Positions 6,193 through 8,800 of a DNA stretch of 8,800 nucleotides are shown in pieces. Position 1 is the first letter of the stretch, and each line of letters starts with the position of its first letter. A program made the translations under genes and the position numbers. The stretch comes from an uncultured Collinsella sp. GTDB lineage: Bacteria; Actinomycetota; Coriobacteriia; Coriobacteriales; Coriobacteriaceae. The notes beneath the pieces were generated by a model that saw nothing but the letters and a program-made list of their open reading frames with translations, was not told where the DNA came from and did not search any database. Where the stretch lies: positions 1-8,800 of the forward strand of contig CATXJW010000062.1 of assembly GCA_958370325.1 (NCBI GenBank). Direction: 5' to 3'.

Positions 6193-6211
6193 GCCCCGCT
6201 CTCTGTGGGGC
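6193..6211 (-). repeat. Small GC hairpin between the two pilin genes
   Basis: GCCCC and GGGGC form a 5-bp stem with a 9-base loop, 7 bases past the stop of the MPSTG pilin. No T-run follows, and I see no promoter in the 108-base gap, so the two pilin genes are probably on one transcript. The hairpin could be a processing or 3'-end stabilising element; it is short enough to be chance. Confidence 0.3.
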
Positions 6212-6217
6212 TGCCAG

Positions 6218-7888
6218 CTACTCTTTATGGCTGCCACCTCCCCGCTTGACCAGGAGCGCGGCCACGATGAGCGCGGCTCCGGCGACCGCTGCGGCGGCCG
6301 CGGCGTACATTGCCATATCGCCAGTCGAGGGCATAAAGCCTCCGGTGATAATGCTAGGGGGTGTGCCGGTGGGCGTGTTGATGAGCGACGCCTCCAGGCT
6401 GCCCGTCGACCCGTCCGCGCTGTCGGCGCGCAGGGGCGACTCGGCCGTGATGGTGAGTTTGGGCTTGGCGGCGGCCACCTGGTCGACGTCCAGGCCCTCG
6501 GCCTTGACCGTCACGGAGCGCGTGCCCTCGAAGGCGGTGTAGCCCTTGGGTGCCTTGAGCTCGCGGACCTCCAGCTTGCCCGAGTCCACGCCCGAGACGG
6601 TCACGCGGCCGTCCTCGCCCGTGGTGACGGTGGCCTTGCCCTCCGCATCCCACGTGCCGTCGGCCGCCAGCGTGCGACCGCGGTCGTCGGCGATGCTCAG
6701 GACCGCCCCGGCAAGCGGCTTGTCGCCGTCGCTGCCGCGCTTGGTGAGCGCGAGATCCCAGGTGTAGGCGCACGCGTCATCGCTCGGCGTGCGGGTGAAG
6801 CCGGCGTCGCCGGACTGGTCGGCAAAGGGAGAGCGCGGGTAGCGCAGGTAGACCTCGTTGGGGTTGCCCTTCGCGATGCCGTGGTTGCACGCGCTGTTGA
6901 GCGGCGCATTGTACACGGCGACCACGCGGGCGCCCGCGGTGAAGGCGTCAGCCCCGCCGAGCGCGGCGACCAGGTCGCCGGTGCGCACGGTGAAGGTCTT
7001 GCCGTCGGCCGCTACCTTGGTGGCGCACTGGGCCGTGATATCGGTCCAGCCCTTCGCGGGCTCAATGCCGGCGCGGCCGTCCTTACCGGCCGAGACGGCG
7101 TCAAAGCCGCCGTCCGCGCCCGCCGCCGCGTACACGCGCATGCTCGCGGCGATCTTGGAGGGGTCGAGCCCCGCGCTCATGGTGTCGACGAACTGCACCA
7201 CATAGGTGTCGTAGGCAGCAAGACCCGCCGGGACCGTGGCCGAGAGGCGCCAGTACAGGTCGTCGGCGACCGTGGCGTCGGCGGCCTTCTGCCAGGCGGC
7301 GGTGCTGTCCTCCAGCACGTGCTTGACAACCTTGGGCGTCGCGGCCTTGGGCTTGACGGTGACGGCGCTGCCGCCCACCAGGGCCATGATTGGCGCGGTG
7401 CCGGCCTCGCCCTGGGCGATGGCGCCGTCGTCGGCGACGATGAGCCAGTAGCCGCAGTGCAGCTCGGCCGCCGTGCCCGCGTTAAGGGCCACGGGCTCGG
7501 CGCCAGAGCTCTGGAGGGAACGAGCGAGCTGTGCGCTCAGCGCGCTCGTAAGGTGGGAATCGGTGTTGAGCCACTCGGCAGCTTCCTGCGCGGTGGTCTG
7601 GGAATTGGGCATGCCGGCGCTGTGCAGCACAGGCAACACGGCATCGCGCGCGGCGTCGCTTGCCCAGGCGAGGTCGGTGGCGATCTTGGCGTCGCTGTCG
7701 CCGTCGACGACGTTGGCGCTAAAGATCTGATAGGCGTCGTAGCTGCTCGCCACGGTGCCGCTCACCGTGATGGAACCGGCCGAGGTCGGCGCGGCCTGCG
7801 CGGAAGCGGGGAACACAACCGCGCAGGTGCCGATCAAGAGGGCAAGCAGCGCAAACAAGATCGGGAAGGAGCAAACTTTCTTATTCAC
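6218..7888 (-). CDS. Second isopeptide pilin with MPSTG sorting signal (likely minor or basal subunit)
   Basis: This is a 556-residue pilin paralogous to the shaft protein: both mature N-termini carry GSIT and AYQIF, and both share the VGGSAVTV block. The signal peptide covers about 1-32 (cut after AQA). KPK at 179-181 stands where YPK is expected. The middle domain has VVKHVLED (187-194), FVDTMSAGLD (D235) and GNPNEVYLRY (341-350). The C-terminal Cna-B-like domain has K383 in LALTKRG, E443 in LEVRELKAPKGYTAF and N504 in LINT, the usual Lys-Glu-Asn set for an isopeptide bond. The sorting signal is MPSTG (519-523), an Ala-rich membrane segment and KRGGGSHKE. The exported part has four cysteines (145, 288, 334, 373), unlike the shaft pilin. 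The GTG at 7888 has AAGGGAGG 8 bases upstream and overlaps the preceding stop by 8 bases (GTGAATAA). GC content is much higher than in both flanking pilus genes. Confidence 0.93.
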   Translation of the reverse strand: MNKKVCSFPILFALLALLIGTCAVVFPASAQAAPTSAGSITVSGTVASSYDAYQIFSANVVDGDSDAKIATDLAWASDAARDAVLPVLHSAGMPNSQTTAQEAAEWLNTDSHLTSALSAQLARSLQSSGAEPVALNAGTAAELHCGYWLIVADDGAIAQGEAGTAPIMALVGGSAVTVKPKAATPKVVKHVLEDSTAAWQKAADATVADDLYWRLSATVPAGLAAYDTYVVQFVDTMSAGLDPSKIAASMRVYAAAGADGGFDAVSAGKDGRAGIEPAKGWTDITAQCATKVAADGKTFTVRTGDLVAALGGADAFTAGARVVAVYNAPLNSACNHGIAKGNPNEVYLRYPRSPFADQSGDAGFTRTPSDDACAYTWDLALTKRGSDGDKPLAGAVLSIADDRGRTLAADGTWDAEGKATVTTGEDGRVTVSGVDSGKLEVRELKAPKGYTAFEGTRSVTVKAEGLDVDQVAAAKPKLTITAESPLRADSADGSTGSLEASLINTPTGTPPSIITGGFMPSTGDMAMYAAAAAAVAGAALIVAALLVKRGGGSHKE

Positions 7889-8800
7889 GACGCTCGCCTC
7901 CCTTCGCATTCGCCTTGCGACGAATGTGCATCCAGGCCGCAGCAGCGCAAAGCACCGCCGCGCCGGCAAGGTACGTCAGAGTGACGCCCGACATACCAGA
8001 AAGGGGCAAAGAGGTGGAGTAGGTGTTGGTGAAGGTGGGGTTGTCAGTCGGTTTCTCGTTCTCATGACCGTTGGCGTCGACCTCGTAGTAGGCCGGCTTG
8101 CAGGTCAGCGTGCCATTATGGTTGTCCGTTGCCGTCACCACGACCTTGAAAGTCTTGGTGTCGTTGGTATAGCCCTCGTGTTTGGTGCCATCGCCCTCGC
8201 TGGCGGCGCATTCACGGATGTAGTAGGTGAACGTTGCTTTACCATTGGTAAGATCATTGATGCCCAGTGGACCGATTGGTACCGGATCGAACGTTACTGT
8301 CTGAGGGTTTCCCGACTCAGCGGAAGTATATTTGGTCTGAGGGGATGTCTCCGTGTTGTCCGAATTCTTGGTATACAGCTCGAACTTAAACCTCTTCATC
8401 TCGCCGCCATCGACCTTCTTGGTCACCTGAGGTGTCCAAGAGCCGCTGGAGGTGTACGTGTTGGTGAAGGTTGCACCCTTGGTAAGCGTAATGATGGCAA
8501 CGTTTTCGCCCTCAGCAGCTGCGATGGCTGCCGATTCTGTTTCTGACGTTCTTGCGCCAGTGCCGTCATTTTTTACCGTTGTTACTGAAACGTTCGTGAC
8601 TTTGTAATACGTGTATTCAATGTCAAGCACGTTGTGCGACTTGTTCTCATCCTTCTCAACCTCAGGATCAATTTTGTAGATTGTTTTGTCGTAATCCACG
8701 CCCTTTTTCGCGTCCGGAACCTCTACCAAGTAGTAAACAAGAGCGTCATCGGCATAAACTTCACCCAGATCAAAGGTAAAGTTTCCATCTATGTCGTTTC
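7881..8800 (-). CDS. FctA-domain surface/pilus protein with LPLSG signal (N-terminal part outside window)
   Basis: The last 305 residues of a larger wall-anchored protein are visible, probably the tip adhesin or an accessory pilin. Counted from the first full codon at the edge, one FctA-type (streptococcal pilin isopeptide linkage) domain runs to TFTNTY (110-115), with FTFDL (7-11) and YYLVEVPDA (E26). A second runs from about 121 to 260, with VTKKVDG (K127/K128), YYIRECA (E196) and TFTNTY (255-260, N258). In this family a Lys-Asn bond with a helper Glu is typical, and these residues fit. LPLSG follows at 264-268, only three residues after the domain, then a membrane segment and HIRRKANAKGGERRE. 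It is the first pilus gene visible in transcription order, and its stop overlaps the next gene by 8 bases. The start and any adhesive head lie beyond the edge. It could instead be a second shaft pilin, since FctA is a major pilin in streptococci. Confidence 0.9.
   Translation of the reverse strand, partial: NDIDGNFTFDLGEVYADDALVYYLVEVPDAKKGVDYDKTIYKIDPEVEKDENKSHNVLDIEYTYYKVTNVSVTTVKNDGTGARTSETESAAIAAAEGENVAIITLTKGATFTNTYTSSGSWTPQVTKKVDGGEMKRFKFELYTKNSDNTETSPQTKYTSAESGNPQTVTFDPVPIGPLGINDLTNGKATFTYYIRECAASEGDGTKHEGYTNDTKTFKVVVTATDNHNGTLTCKPAYYEVDANGHENEKPTDNPTFTNTYSTSLPLSGMSGVTLTYLAGAAVLCAAAAWMHIRRKANAKGGERRE
7897..7904 (-). promoter_or_regulatory. Ribosome-binding site deciding the GTG start of the MPSTG pilin
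   Basis: AAGGGAGG on the minus strand lies 8 bases before the GTG at 7888, inside the 3' end of the upstream gene. This supports the GTG, which opens directly onto an NKKV signal peptide, over the in-frame ATG at 7969. The ATG start would add 27 residues, many of them charged, ahead of the signal peptide. Confidence 0.8.

Noticed and set aside
6218..7969. Longer start (ATG at 7969) for the MPSTG pilin
   Set aside because: It would overlap the upstream gene by about 90 bases and bury the signal peptide; the GTG at 7888 has an ideal ribosome-binding site.
6227..7984. Plus-strand open frame of 585 codons opposite the MPSTG pilin
   Set aside because: Antisense shadow caused by very high GC; composition is implausible for a protein and the minus-strand gene has clear domains, signal peptide and ribosome-binding site.
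1..8800. CRISPR array, tRNA, rRNA or transposase gene
   Set aside because: I saw no regularly spaced long direct repeats, no cloverleaf with a TTCGAATC-type T-loop, no rRNA-like segment and no transposase motifs on either strand.

Overview
The window reads as chromosome of a high-GC Gram-positive bacterium. LPxTG-type sorting signals, a pilus sortase and a GC-rich housekeeping operon point to an actinobacterium. Protein style and intergenic character suggest a Coriobacteriia gut organism such as Collinsella; that assignment is an inference from recall, not a search. Every gene I can support is on the minus strand, so transcription runs from high to low coordinates.

Region 1 (1-2516) is the gatC-gatA-gatB operon for the tRNA-dependent Glu/Asp amidotransferase. 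gatB runs off the left edge. Both gene junctions are one-base TAATG overlaps. A probable -10 element lies about 36 bases before the gatC start.

Region 2 (2517-2820) is non-coding and rich in structure. It holds a perfect 15-bp inverted repeat with a second palindrome nested in its loop, a 7-bp hairpin and a set of short degenerate direct repeats. It may end the sortase transcript and looks like a dispersed intergenic repeat.

Region 3 (2821-8800) is a sortase-assembled pilus locus. In transcription order it contains: a large surface protein, cut by the right edge, with tandem FctA-type isopeptide domains and an LPLSG signal; a second pilin (6218-7888) with an unusual MPSTG signal, a GTG start and four cysteines in its exported part; the likely shaft pilin (4304-6109) with a LPLTG signal; a strong intrinsic terminator (4172-4204); and a class C pilin sortase (2821-3759). 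The inferred role is covalent polymerisation of the shaft pilin by the sortase, with the other two subunits placed at tip and base or along the shaft. The 544-base gap between shaft pilin and sortase carries several hairpins and a possible gene remnant.

The most notable points are the mosaic base composition (one very GC-rich pilin between two much less GC-rich genes), three different sorting signals served by one linked sortase, a sortase without a recognisable DPF/DPW lid, and the nested palindromes in the two intergenic regions. I saw no CRISPR array, tRNA, rRNA or transposase gene.
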